From NCBI RefSeq assembly GCF_039543205.1, contig NZ_BAABJH010000001.1, positions 1 to 64,000 on the forward strand: DNA of 64,000 nt, in the 5' to 3' direction. The position numbers were made by a program, and so were the translations under genes. Source of the DNA: Flaviramulus_B aquimarinus (lineage in GTDB: Bacteria > Bacteroidota > Bacteroidia > Flavobacteriales > Flavobacteriaceae). Position 1 is the stretch's first letter; each line of letters opens with the position of its first letter. The notes beneath the pieces are model-generated. The model worked only from the letters and a program-made list of their open reading frames with translations, did no database searches and was not told where the DNA came from. Positions 1 to 9,225 of this stretch are shown here, piece by piece.

Positions 1-2
1 TC

Positions 3-2756
3 GACCAGTCTATCGACCTATGTACCGGTGGATCGATTACTATCAATTGGACGGTTGAGGATATTTGTGAAATCTTTACCCCTAATGCCACATATACACT
101 AACACCACCAGGTGATATTACTTACAACAATCCTAGCAATGCAAATGAACAATCTTGTGACTTTGCAGACCAAACAGAGGTTGATGCAGCCTTTAATGAT
201 TGGGTAACCGCTCAATCTACTGCTATAGCTGTATCAGGTGGTTGTTCACCAATATTGTCTAATAATAGTACATCAGTAGCTATTCCTGAATTATGTTCAG
301 GTGGAACTGTTACTGTCGAGTGGACTATTACTGATTTATGTGAAACTATTCTAATTTCAGCAGATTTTACTTTAACAGCACCAAGCGAGGTTACTTTTAA
401 CAATCCATTAGATGACATATCTGAAGCCTGTGAATTTGGAACTTCAGATTTAGCAGATGCACAAAACAATCTCGATATTGATATTGCAACATGGGTTACT
501 AACGAAACAGCTAGAATAAATGGAAGCTTTTCTGGTGGCTGTGCTCCTACTGTAACAAATGATTTTGTAGATCAATCTATAGATTTCTGTACAGGAGGCG
601 AAATAACAATTACTTGGGTTATAAATGACCTATGTCAAACAACTAATTCAAGTGCAACGTATACATATACCGAACCAGCAGCTGCAGCCTTTGATCAAAG
701 TACATTACCAGAAGATGATACTGTGGAATGTGACCAAGTACCAACACAAGAAGCACTTACAGCTTCAAACTCATGTGGTAATATAAATGTAGTATTTACT
801 GAAGATAGAACAGATGGAGACTGTCCTAATAATTATTCACTTTTAAGAACTTGGACAGCCGTTAATATTTGTGGAGTTACTACAATACATACTCAAACTA
901 TTACTGTTGAAGACAATACACCTCCGGTACTTTCATTACCAGATAATCAAACGGCAGAATGTAGCGATGATTTAACACCAGATACTTTTGGTAATGCTAC
1001 AGCAATTGATAATTGTGATGATAGTCCTGTTATTTCTTTTGAAGACAGAAGAGAAGACGGTGAATGTTCAGGTACTTTTACCATAATACGTACATGGACA
1101 GCTATTGATGCTTGTGGAAACCATATTAGTGCAGAGCAAACTATTACGACATCCGATACTACAGCACCAGAATTTGAACAAACAACACTTCCTGGAAACA
1201 TAGTTGTAGAGTGTAATGCTCTTCCAGAAGCAGAAACTTTAACAGCAACAGATAATTGTGGAACGGCTTCAGTAAGCGTAGAAGATGACATTGAAGCTGG
1301 AAATTGTACTAACAACTACACAATTAAACGTTCATATATAGCAGAAGATGAGTGTGGATTAACAAATATCCATGTACAAACCATTACGGTACAGGATACA
1401 ACACCGCCTGAATTTGAGCAAACTACGCTTCCAATGGCAAATATTGTTGTAGAATGTGATAATCTTCCTTTAGCGGAAACTTTAACTGCTACCGATAACT
1501 GTGGTTCTGCAGAAGTTGAAGTAAGTGATGTAAGAACTGATGGAAATTGCCCAAATAATTATAAGCTTGCACGTACTTGGACAGCAACCGATGAATGTGG
1601 TTTAACAACAACACATACACAGATTATAACCGTTCAAGATACTACTGTTCCAGAATTTGTTGAAACACCACCAAGAGATGTAACAGTAGAATGCGATGCC
1701 ATTCCTGAAGTAACAATTTTAACAGCGACAGATAATTGTGGTGATGCTACAGTTACCGTAAATGATGTTATAACTAATGGAGATTGCCCATCTAACTATA
1801 TTATAGCGCGCACATGGACAGCGACCGATGAATGTGGTTTAGAAGTTAAGCATACACAATTAATAACCGTTCAAGACACAACAGCTCCAGTTCCAACAAC
1901 ATCTTATGATGAAGTCTTGGATGTAAGTTGTACCGAAATACCAGAGATTCCTACTCTAGAGTTTGAAGACAACTGTTCTTCCAACGTTATTATTGAATTT
2001 AGTGAAACAAATTCATTTGACGAAAACAACCTAGTAGATTATGAAATTATTAGAACTTGGACCGTTAGAGATGCCTGTAATAACGAAAAAGATTATATAC
2101 AAACTTTAAACGTAGCACTTGATGAAGTATTCTTAGCAGTAAATGCCGAGGACAGATGCTTTGATGATGGCGTATATGACTTAAATAATGATTTACCTGA
2201 AACACTAAATACAAATGGTGTTTGGGAATTAATAGAAGGCGATCCAAATGCCACTCTAAACGGAAGTATTTTTGATCCTACTGGACTGGAGTTAAGTGAA
2301 GACTTCTTACCAGAAGAAGGAGAAAAAATTTATATTTTCAGATATACAACAACACATGAAGGCTGTATAAGTATCACCGAAGTAACTATGAGTATTAACG
2401 CAGATTGTGTCGTATTACCTTGTGGTGAAAACGACATAACAATTTCAACAGCAATAACACCTAATGGTGATGGGTTTAATGAAACCTTTGATATTGGAGG
2501 AGTTGAATTATGTGGTTTTAGAGCCGAAGTAAAAATATTTAACCGTTGGGGCGCTTTAGTGTATGAGTCTAATGATTATACGCTTGGTAGCAAAGAATCT
2601 TCTCATGGCCTTCTATTTGGAGATTGGGACGGAACACCAACAGCATCATTTGGTAGTAAAAGCAAATTGCCTAACGGAACATATTATTATATAATCAAAT
2701 TACAAAACAGTGGATTGAGTCCTTTAACTGGCCCCATATACCTAGGAACCAAATAA
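3..2756 (+). CDS. Giant T9SS/gliding-associated repeat adhesin, 3' part (5' end outside window)
   Basis: The frame is open from base 3, so the first ATG at 255 is internal and the true start lies upstream of the window. The visible ~917 residues contain two repeat types: an N-terminal ~95-residue repeat with the theme DQSID.CTGG.ITI.W, then several ~80-85-residue Cys-rich repeats with VEC, DNCG, G(D/N)CPNNY and DECG signatures. The last ~90 residues, from the ITPNGDG motif through FNRWG and WDG to the NGTYYY strand, match the gliding-motility-associated C-terminal domain, the type B sorting signal of the T9SS. The protein should be exported through the T9SS and displayed on or released from the surface. 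The PorP/SprF gene 11 bp downstream fits the known dependence of type B substrates on SprF-like partners. The adhesin role is inferred from repeat architecture; the ligand is unknown. Confidence 0.9.
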   Translation, partial: DQSIDLCTGGSITINWTVEDICEIFTPNATYTLTPPGDITYNNPSNANEQSCDFADQTEVDAAFNDWVTAQSTAIAVSGGCSPILSNNSTSVAIPELCSGGTVTVEWTITDLCETILISADFTLTAPSEVTFNNPLDDISEACEFGTSDLADAQNNLDIDIATWVTNETARINGSFSGGCAPTVTNDFVDQSIDFCTGGEITITWVINDLCQTTNSSATYTYTEPAAAAFDQSTLPEDDTVECDQVPTQEALTASNSCGNINVVFTEDRTDGDCPNNYSLLRTWTAVNICGVTTIHTQTITVEDNTPPVLSLPDNQTAECSDDLTPDTFGNATAIDNCDDSPVISFEDRREDGECSGTFTIIRTWTAIDACGNHISAEQTITTSDTTAPEFEQTTLPGNIVVECNALPEAETLTATDNCGTASVSVEDDIEAGNCTNNYTIKRSYIAEDECGLTNIHVQTITVQDTTPPEFEQTTLPMANIVVECDNLPLAETLTATDNCGSAEVEVSDVRTDGNCPNNYKLARTWTATDECGLTTTHTQIITVQDTTVPEFVETPPRDVTVECDAIPEVTILTATDNCGDATVTVNDVITNGDCPSNYIIARTWTATDECGLEVKHTQLITVQDTTAPVPTTSYDEVLDVSCTEIPEIPTLEFEDNCSSNVIIEFSETNSFDENNLVDYEIIRTWTVRDACNNEKDYIQTLNVALDEVFLAVNAEDRCFDDGVYDLNNDLPETLNTNGVWELIEGDPNATLNGSIFDPTGLELSEDFLPEEGEKIYIFRYTTTHEGCISITEVTMSINADCVVLPCGENDITISTAITPNGDGFNETFDIGGVELCGFRAEVKIFNRWGALVYESNDYTLGSKESSHGLLFGDWDGTPTASFGSKSKLPNGTYYYIIKLQNSGLSPLTGPIYLGTK
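690..2110 (+). repeat. Tandem Cys-rich ~250-bp coding repeats inside the adhesin
   Basis: Successive units start near the LP..(V)VEC motif (about 690, 930, 1160, 1410, 1650 and 1890) and end with the ITVQDTT or ITVEDNT strand. Each carries conserved Cys pairs, suggesting disulfide-stabilised immunoglobulin-like (HYR-like) modules exported to the surface. The units near 1410-1880 are the most alike, which suggests recent duplication or homogenisation. Confidence 0.75.
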
Positions 2757-2767
2757 AACGATAACCT

Positions 2768-3694
2768 ATGAAATTCATTAAACATAACATAATCGCTATT
2801 GCGTTGTTTAGCTGTACGGTTGGAGTTGCACAACAATTACCGCAATTCACACAGTATATGTATAATACAATCTCAATCAACCCAGCCTATGCTGGTAGTC
2901 GAGAAGCCCTAAGCATTATTGCATTACATAGAAGTCAGTGGGTTGGTTTCAAAGGTGGTCCAATAACACAAACACTTTCTGTACATACGCCACTCAGAAA
3001 TGATAGAATAGGTTTAGGTATATCTTTTATTGAAGATGATTTAGGACCTCAAAATTTCTCGTATTTATATGCCGACTTTTCATATAGCATTCCTACTGGA
3101 TCTGATGGTAAATTAGCATTTGGTTTAAAAGGTGGATTTACACAATTTAGTTTTGACGCAGATTTTCGTACAAGTGACGCCAATAATAGAGACCCCTTAA
3201 TTTTTGGAACCGAAGACCGCTGGTCGCCTAACATTGGTGCAGGTGTATATTGGAGTACCAATAGAATTTATGCAGGCTTATCTGCACCAAGAATATTAAG
3301 TAATGACATAAATAATAAGAATGATTTTGAAGCCCTAGACCGAGTAAGTTATTATCTTACAGCTGGTGGTGTTGTAGATATTAGTAAAAGCTTTAAGTTT
3401 AAACCAGCTTTTTTAATAAAAGCGACAAGTGGTGCTCCTGTTTCTTATGATTTAACTGCTAATTTCTTATACCTTGAAAAGTTTTGGTTAGGAGGTTCAT
3501 ATAGAATTAATGAACAAACAGCCGCATTGGGTATTATTGCAGATATTCAAGTATCACGACAGTTACGTATTGGTTATGCCTATGAGAAACCTATTTCTGA
3601 AATAGCAGATTACACGACCGGAACACATGAGATATTGCTTATCTATGAATTCAAATTTTTAAGTTCAAAATTAAAATCACCAAGATATTTCTAA
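2768..3694 (+). CDS. PorP/SprF family type IX secretion membrane protein
   Basis: 308 residues with an N-terminal signal peptide ending near VGVAQQ, followed by the family hallmark of an outer-membrane barrel: QFTQYMYN, then NPAYAGSR, then HRSQWVGF..GP. PorP/SprF proteins sit in the outer membrane and help deliver type B T9SS substrates and attach large gliding adhesins. The gene starts 11 bp after the adhesin stop and 13 bp before the first OmpA-family gene, so adhesin, PorP/SprF and the two OmpA proteins form one operon. Whether it is the dedicated partner of this adhesin is inferred from adjacency. It is one of probably many SprF paralogues, so no symbol is assigned. Confidence 0.92.
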   Translation: MKFIKHNIIAIALFSCTVGVAQQLPQFTQYMYNTISINPAYAGSREALSIIALHRSQWVGFKGGPITQTLSVHTPLRNDRIGLGISFIEDDLGPQNFSYLYADFSYSIPTGSDGKLAFGLKGGFTQFSFDADFRTSDANNRDPLIFGTEDRWSPNIGAGVYWSTNRIYAGLSAPRILSNDINNKNDFEALDRVSYYLTAGGVVDISKSFKFKPAFLIKATSGAPVSYDLTANFLYLEKFWLGGSYRINEQTAALGIIADIQVSRQLRIGYAYEKPISEIADYTTGTHEILLIYEFKFLSSKLKSPRYF

Positions 3695-3707
3695 TACTAA
3701 TTTTTCT

Positions 3708-5633
3708 ATGAATACTAAAAATTACATATTAGTATGTATGGCATTAATGCTAAGCCTTTCTGTTTTTTCACAGCAAAGAAAACAAAAAAGAGCCGATACA
3801 TTATTCAATAAGTTTTCTTTTGTAAAAGCCTCTAAATTATATAGGGAACTATTACAGAACAACTATAATAAAAATTATGCTACCAGAAAGTTAGCAGATT
3901 GTTATGCTCTTTTACGTGATCCTAGAAATGCTTCTAGGTTTTATAAAAGTGTTGTAAAACAAAAAAATGTGCCAGTTCAATATTATTACAAATACGCACA
4001 AGCGCTTCGTGGTATGAAAAAATACGATGAATCTCAAATATGGCTTAAACGCTTTAAAGATTCTGGAGGTGTCGTGAATTCTGATGATTTTTCAAAAGAT
4101 ATTAATTTCATTACCAGTGTTTTTGGAGCCAAACAACAGTATTTTTTAGATAGAATTCGATTCAATTCTAAGTATAGCGATTTTGGCGCATTTGAACAGG
4201 ATGGTAAAGTCTATTTTGCTTCGGCACGAGATGAAGGCACAGCAATAAAACGTGTTTATGGATGGAACGAACAACCGTTTTTAGACGTTTATGTGGTTAA
4301 AGCAGGTACGAGAAAAAATGTAGACCATTCTGCAAAACTACCAGGTGATGTAAATTCTATTTACCATGACGGGCCAGTAACCATTACAAAAGATGGTAAA
4401 ACCATGTATTTTTCTAGAAATAATTTTACAGAAGGATTAGAAGTCAAGGACAAAAAAGGGCTAACCAATATGAAAATATACAGAGCGACTTTAGTTGACG
4501 GACTATGGACAAATATTGAAGACTTACCCATTAATAGTGATGACTTTTCGACCCAACACCCTGCATTAAACATTGATGATACCAAGCTTTACTTTACGTC
4601 TGATAGGCCAGGAAGTATTGGTGGTTCTGATATATGGGTTATGAATATTCAACCAGATGGCACTTTAACAGATTTAGAAAACCTTGGAGATGTAATAAAC
4701 ACAAAAGATGCTGAAGGTTTTCCTTTTATAAACAATGAGGGCGTTTTATTCTTTTCTTCAGATGGACACACCGGTTTAGGCTTATTAGACATCTTTGCCT
4801 CTATTAAAGGAGACGATGAAGATACTATCGTCGATGTGATAAACTTAGGTGTACCTGTAAACTCTAATAAAGATGATTTTTCATTTTTTATGAATCCAAA
4901 TGGTATTACAGGTTATTTTGCATCAAACAGACAAGGCGGTCGTGGTAGTGATGATATCTATGCATATCACAGAGAACTTGTACTTCATGTTGAAGGTGTT
5001 GTAACAGATGCCATTAATACTAAGCCTATTGCAAATGCTAAAATCACATTATTTAATAGTGATGATGAACAAGTTGCTTATATGGTAACTGATGAAAACG
5101 GATTTTATCAAATAAACATTGATAGAAACGAAAACTATAAAATTGTTGCCAGTCAAGAAAAATATATTGATGATTACCGAAATTTTGATTCAAAAAATAT
5201 ACAAACAGAGCTTACTAATCTTACTGCCAACTTATTACTAAATCCAGTACAAGATGTTGTAAAACTGGCAGAAATCGATTTGAATACTATTTACTTTAAT
5301 TATAACAGTCATGCCATTAGAAAAGATGCAGCCATAGAATTGGACAAAATTGTGAATTTAATGCAAAACGATTATCCAGAAATGGTCATACGTATTGAAT
5401 CCCACACAGATTCTAGAGGTAATTTATCATATAATGACAAATTATCAATAGATAGAGCTAACGCAACCTACGAGTACTTAATTACAAAAGGAATTAATCC
5501 TGCAAGAATTACAGAACACCAAGGTTTTGGTGAGCGCAGATTAACAAATGGTTGTGAAGATGGTCAAGATTGTGAAGAAGAACAACACCAATTAAACAGA
5601 CGTACTCAGTTTATTGTAGTAAGAATGGAATAA
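3708..5633 (+). CDS. OmpA-family protein with TPR, WD40-like and carboxypeptidase-regulatory domains (copy 1)
   Basis: 641 residues. After the signal peptide (ends near FSQQ) there is a TPR-like helical stretch (about 25-130), then PD40/WD40-like repeats with YFASARDEG, LYFTSDRPG.IGGSDIW and GYFASNRQGGRGSDDIY, a carboxypeptidase-regulatory-like beta-sandwich (about 425-500), and a C-terminal OmpA peptidoglycan-binding domain containing IESHTDSRG and NRRT. This is the domain order of PorE-type proteins, which anchor outer-membrane T9SS parts to peptidoglycan. It probably links the SprF-adhesin assembly to the cell wall. It is paralogous along its full length to the next gene. Confidence 0.9.
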   Translation: MNTKNYILVCMALMLSLSVFSQQRKQKRADTLFNKFSFVKASKLYRELLQNNYNKNYATRKLADCYALLRDPRNASRFYKSVVKQKNVPVQYYYKYAQALRGMKKYDESQIWLKRFKDSGGVVNSDDFSKDINFITSVFGAKQQYFLDRIRFNSKYSDFGAFEQDGKVYFASARDEGTAIKRVYGWNEQPFLDVYVVKAGTRKNVDHSAKLPGDVNSIYHDGPVTITKDGKTMYFSRNNFTEGLEVKDKKGLTNMKIYRATLVDGLWTNIEDLPINSDDFSTQHPALNIDDTKLYFTSDRPGSIGGSDIWVMNIQPDGTLTDLENLGDVINTKDAEGFPFINNEGVLFFSSDGHTGLGLLDIFASIKGDDEDTIVDVINLGVPVNSNKDDFSFFMNPNGITGYFASNRQGGRGSDDIYAYHRELVLHVEGVVTDAINTKPIANAKITLFNSDDEQVAYMVTDENGFYQINIDRNENYKIVASQEKYIDDYRNFDSKNIQTELTNLTANLLLNPVQDVVKLAEIDLNTIYFNYNSHAIRKDAAIELDKIVNLMQNDYPEMVIRIESHTDSRGNLSYNDKLSIDRANATYEYLITKGINPARITEHQGFGERRLTNGCEDGQDCEEEQHQLNRRTQFIVVRME

Positions 5634-5677
5634 AACCTATTAACATATATCGGATTTTTTAATTAAAAAGAGCCCCC

Positions 5678-7663
5678 ATGAAATTAAAAAACTACATAAT
5701 TGCTTCAACTTTATTCTTAATAGGGCTTAGTGCCTATGCACAAGTTGGTAAGCAAAAGAAAGCAGATTCGTTATTTTACAAATTTTCTTTTACTGAAGCC
5801 GCAAAAGTTTATCATGAGCTCATTAATACTAATTTTAATGCCGATTATGCCACTAGACAATTAGCAGATAGCTATGCTTTATTGAGAAATCCAGATAGTG
5901 CCGTAGTTTACTATGAAAAAGTAGTCCAACAAGAAAATACGCCAATTGAGTATTTTTACAGTTACGCACAAGCTCTAAGAGGAATTAAAAACTATAAGCA
6001 ATCTCGTGTTTGGCTAAAAAAATTTCACAATGCAGGTGGAAAAATCGACCACATAAAATTCACCAAAGATGGTGAGTTTATAAATTCAATTTTCAATGCA
6101 AAACATCGTTACAATTTAAACCCTATTGGTTTTAATTCCAAGTTTAGCGACTTTGGTGCATATGAGTATAATAACAACATTTATTTCACCTCTTCAAGAG
6201 ATAAGGGCGTTGCCGTAAAACGTCTATATAGTTGGAACGAAGAACCTTTTTTAGATGTATATATAGCTGACAAAAGTGTCGTAAACGATTTAAAAATCAA
6301 CCATAAGTACAAATTAAAAGGTGATGTAAATTCAGTATATCACGATGGCCCCATAGCCATAAGTAATGATGGTAAAACCTTATACTTTTCCAGAACCAAC
6401 TTTATAAAAAACAACTTAAAAAAGGATGAGAGTGGGTTTTCAAACCTTAAAATATACCAAGCTAGCCTAATAGATGGCAAATGGACGAATATTGAAGAAC
6501 TTCCTTTTAATGACAATACCTATTCTAACGGACACCCCGCATTAAGCCCAGACGGATCTAAATTATACTTTACTTCCGATATGCCAGGCGGTGTTGGTAA
6601 ATCCGACATTTATTACGTTGATATCAATGAAGACGGTACTTATGGCAAACCTAAGAATTTAGGGAATACCATTAACACCAACAAAAACGAAAACTTTCCT
6701 TTTATTAATAGCGAAGGTGTACTTTTCTTTTCTTCAGATGGGCATCATGGATTGGGTTTGTTAGATGTTTTTGCAACAGTACAAGATGCAAGCAAGAATA
6801 CAATTGGAATCATTAATCTTGGTTTTCCTTTAAACTCAAGTAAAGATGATTTTTCATTCTTTATGAACAAAGATGGTGTAACAGGCTATTTTGCGTCAAA
6901 TAGAGAAGGTGGTGTTGGTAGTGATGATATTTATGCTTTCAGCAGAGTTACCAGATTAAAACTAGTAGGCACCGTTTATGATGCCATTAACAATAACGCC
7001 ATACCCAATGCCTTTGTCGCTTTATTTGATACAGAAGGTAATGAAATTGCATCTTTTGAAGCTGATGAAAACGGACATTATGAAATAAATATAGATAGAG
7101 ATGCAGAATATATAATCCATGTTAAACAACATGGGTTTATTAATAGCTCAAACCCAATAAACTCAAAAAACACAGAAAAAACCCTATCTATTTTAAACGC
7201 AGATTTCTCTTTAGATCCTATTTTAAAATCAGAAGAAACACCTAAAGAAACGGAAAACGTGGTTAAAGCCTCTGAAAAAGAAACCACCATAGATCCTAAA
7301 TCAATACATTTAGAACCAGTATATTTTGGTTTTTCCAGCGCGAAAATTCGTAAAGACAATAATGCAGCGTTAGATCATATTGTCAATTTAATGTTAAATA
7401 CATACCCAAAAATGACCATTAAAATTGAATCGCATTCAGATTCTAGAGGGGCTGCAGGTTTTAATCAAATATTATCCAATAAAAGAGCTTATAGCACTTA
7501 TAAATACTTAGTATCAAAAGGTATAGATTCAAATAGAATAATAGAATATAAAGGTTATGGAGAAGAGAAATTAGTTAATGATTGTGATGGCACATCATCA
7601 TGTACTAAAGCACAACATCAACTTAATAGACGTACTAATTTTATAGTTGTTAAAGCAAAATAA
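5678..7663 (+). CDS. OmpA-family protein with TPR, WD40-like and carboxypeptidase-regulatory domains (copy 2)
   Basis: 661 residues with the same domain order as the preceding gene: signal peptide, TPR-like helices, PD40 repeats (YFTSSRDKG, LYFTSDMPGGVGKSDIY, GYFASNREGGVGSDDIY), a regulatory beta-sandwich, then an OmpA domain with IESHSDSRG and NRRT. It is about 20 residues longer because of a Glu/Lys/Thr-rich linker just before the OmpA domain (around 520-545). It lies 44 bp after copy 1 and ends the operon at a strong terminator. The pair looks like an old tandem duplication, since similarity is clear but spread evenly. Function as for copy 1: peptidoglycan anchoring of a T9SS/gliding surface complex, by family inference. 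Confidence 0.9.
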   Translation: MKLKNYIIASTLFLIGLSAYAQVGKQKKADSLFYKFSFTEAAKVYHELINTNFNADYATRQLADSYALLRNPDSAVVYYEKVVQQENTPIEYFYSYAQALRGIKNYKQSRVWLKKFHNAGGKIDHIKFTKDGEFINSIFNAKHRYNLNPIGFNSKFSDFGAYEYNNNIYFTSSRDKGVAVKRLYSWNEEPFLDVYIADKSVVNDLKINHKYKLKGDVNSVYHDGPIAISNDGKTLYFSRTNFIKNNLKKDESGFSNLKIYQASLIDGKWTNIEELPFNDNTYSNGHPALSPDGSKLYFTSDMPGGVGKSDIYYVDINEDGTYGKPKNLGNTINTNKNENFPFINSEGVLFFSSDGHHGLGLLDVFATVQDASKNTIGIINLGFPLNSSKDDFSFFMNKDGVTGYFASNREGGVGSDDIYAFSRVTRLKLVGTVYDAINNNAIPNAFVALFDTEGNEIASFEADENGHYEINIDRDAEYIIHVKQHGFINSSNPINSKNTEKTLSILNADFSLDPILKSEETPKETENVVKASEKETTIDPKSIHLEPVYFGFSSAKIRKDNNAALDHIVNLMLNTYPKMTIKIESHSDSRGAAGFNQILSNKRAYSTYKYLVSKGIDSNRIIEYKGYGEEKLVNDCDGTSSCTKAQHQLNRRTNFIVVKAK

Positions 7664-7690
7664 CTATTAACTTCGTTCTATAAGTATTAA

Positions 7691-7730
7691 AACCACCAAA
7701 TGGATATTCCTTTTGGTGGTTTTTTAGTTA
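7691..7730 (+). terminator. Rho-independent terminator of the adhesin operon
   Basis: A perfect 10-bp stem AACCACCAAA / TTTGGTGGTT (7691-7700 with 7712-7721) with an 11-nt loop runs straight into a T run. It lies 27 bp after the second OmpA-family gene. Confidence 0.9.
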
Positions 7731-7916
7731 AGAATTCTTTTGATATAACCTTTTGAAAAGAATAAGATAAAAGTCTTAAATAAAACAATATCTTTAATTT
7801 CAAATAACATAATGCGGTATAAGCGGGAAAAAAAATTACTATTAACCAGAAAAAATTATACTTTTATTCAGCATATGCTAAGTCAAATAAACTCAGCTTA
7901 AAAAAGGAAATACATT

Positions 7917-8339
7917 ATGGAAAAACGACTAACAATCATAACTTTAGGTGTTTCAAATTTAAAAGAATCAACACACTTTTATGAAACAAAATTTGGTTGG
8001 AAAAAATCTAAATCTACTAATGAACATATTTCATTCTTTACGCTAAATGGTATTCAACTAGCGCTCTACAAAAGAGATGAATTAGCCAAAGATGCCAACA
8101 TAAGAGCTAAAGGACATGGATTTAAAGGTTTCACTATTTCATACAATACAAGATCAGAAAAAGAGGTTGATCTATTGATTGAAAGCTTAAGAGTAAAAGA
8201 TGTTGAAATAATTAAAGAACCTCAAAAAACGGATTGGGGTGGTTATAGCAGCTATGTATGTGATTTAGACAGGAATTTATGGGAAATTGCTTTTAATCCT
8301 TATCTTGAACTTGACGAAAAAGGACATATCGTGGAATAA
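7917..8339 (+). CDS. VOC (glyoxalase/bleomycin resistance) family protein
   Basis: 140 residues forming one complete vicinal-oxygen-chelate unit. It opens with LTIITLGVSNLKESTHFYE..FGW, the family's first beta-alpha-beta motif, and ends with the metal-site region WGGYSSYVCDLDRNLWEIAFNP. VOC proteins use a divalent metal to act on or bind small molecules; the substrate cannot be told from sequence. It is monocistronic, after the adhesin operon terminator and before its own hairpin, with a purine-rich AAGGAAA stretch just upstream of the ATG. Confidence 0.88.
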   Translation: MEKRLTIITLGVSNLKESTHFYETKFGWKKSKSTNEHISFFTLNGIQLALYKRDELAKDANIRAKGHGFKGFTISYNTRSEKEVDLLIESLRVKDVEIIKEPQKTDWGGYSSYVCDLDRNLWEIAFNPYLELDEKGHIVE

Positions 8340-8385
8340 ATACCATTGCCTTTTAATAAATGATTTAATCACATTTTAGCAAACA

Positions 8386-8420
8386 AAAATCCCCTCAAAA
8401 AATTTGAGAGGATTTTAATA
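8386..8420 (+). terminator. Terminator hairpin after the VOC gene
   Basis: A 14-bp stem with one C-A mismatch pairs 8386-8399 with 8403-8416 (core AAAATCC / GGATTTT) around a 3-nt loop. It lies between the convergent VOC and CAP genes. The plus-strand read ends in TTTT, so it mainly serves the VOC gene. Confidence 0.7.
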
Positions 8421-8541
8421 CCTAAAGCTAAATGTAATAACAATTAAGTTATTAATAATAACCTATTTAATTTCTTCTTAAGCTATAATCAGTAAATCAA
8501 AAATGGTTATACGGTTTAATACTTTATTTATAAAGTATTAT

Positions 8542-9039
8542 TTATTTTTTTATAAAGATGTTAGTATAATAATATCTACCATCTTCGTTTCTTTCAGCTG
8601 AAACATCAAAGTTTGTAAAGTCGCCTTCAATATTTGCTTTATGACCTTCACTTTTTATCCATGCTCTAACAACAGATTCTGCCGAGCTATAACCGTAAGC
8701 TACATTTTCAGATACTTTTTTAGCACCTGCATTAGATTTTAAGTAACTACTACGCGTATAAAAGTTATCATGAGACACTATATTGTTATCAACCATATAA
8801 TCTGTATGACTATAGGCTACAGATTTAACAACAGACATTTCTATTAGAGGGTTTAATCCTAAAGATAATCTATGATCATTAATAAGGTCTAGTATTTCTA
8901 CTTCAATAGCTTTTGTTTCAATTTCAACAAGGCTTAATTCAATAGCTTCTGCTTTATCATCAATGCTATCTGTTGTACAAGATGAGAGCGTAAACACAGC
9001 TAACAATGCCAGTAATGGCAACTTAGTAAATAACTTCAT
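8542..9039 (-). CDS. CAP-domain (SCP/PR1-like) lipoprotein
   Basis: 165 residues. The N-terminus has a lipoprotein signal with lipobox LSSC (Cys21). The rest is a CAP domain: a LINDHR helix, HTDYM, then SENVAYG and GHKANI, the usual His/Glu-containing signature motifs. CAP proteins are extracytoplasmic and their bacterial functions are mostly undefined. It should be anchored to the outer membrane. Its upstream region holds an array of TCGATGAA motifs that could be regulatory. Confidence 0.88.
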   Translation of the reverse strand: MKLFTKLPLLALLAVFTLSSCTTDSIDDKAEAIELSLVEIETKAIEVEILDLINDHRLSLGLNPLIEMSVVKSVAYSHTDYMVDNNIVSHDNFYTRSSYLKSNAGAKKVSENVAYGYSSAESVVRAWIKSEGHKANIEGDFTNFDVSAERNEDGRYYYTNIFIKK

Positions 9040-9112
9040 GGTTAAGTAAATTTAGATTTGGTTCTGTAAAATTAACCGCCTAACCTGAAGTAAATGTTAA
9101 CGAAATGTTAAA

Positions 9113-9225
9113 ATCGATGAAAAACATGCGTTTCATCGATTCATTATGTTTTTAGTCGATGAAATACATATTTGAAGACAAAATAAATGTAATTCATCGG
9201 TTATTTCAAGGAGATAATCGATGAA
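9113..9225. repeat. Array of five TCGATGAA motifs in alternating orientation
   Basis: Copies at 9114-9121 (+), 9132-9139 (-), 9156-9163 (+), 9193-9200 (-, one mismatch) and 9218-9225 (+). The first two form a perfect 10-bp inverted repeat ATCGATGAAA / TTTCATCGAT with an 8-nt loop (9113-9140). The last copy overlaps the pdxH stop region. The array sits upstream of the CAP gene and downstream of pdxH. It could be operator sites, a hairpin terminator for pdxH, or an extragenic repeat. Confidence 0.6.

Noticed and set aside
690..2110. CRISPR-like regularity of ~250-bp units
   Set aside because: The units are in-frame protein repeats with Cys motifs; there are no short identical repeats with unique spacers. 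No CRISPR array was seen anywhere in the window.
255..2756. ATG at 255 as the start of the adhesin gene
   Set aside because: The frame stays open to the window edge with the same repeat pattern (DQSIDLCTGG at its start), so 255 is internal.
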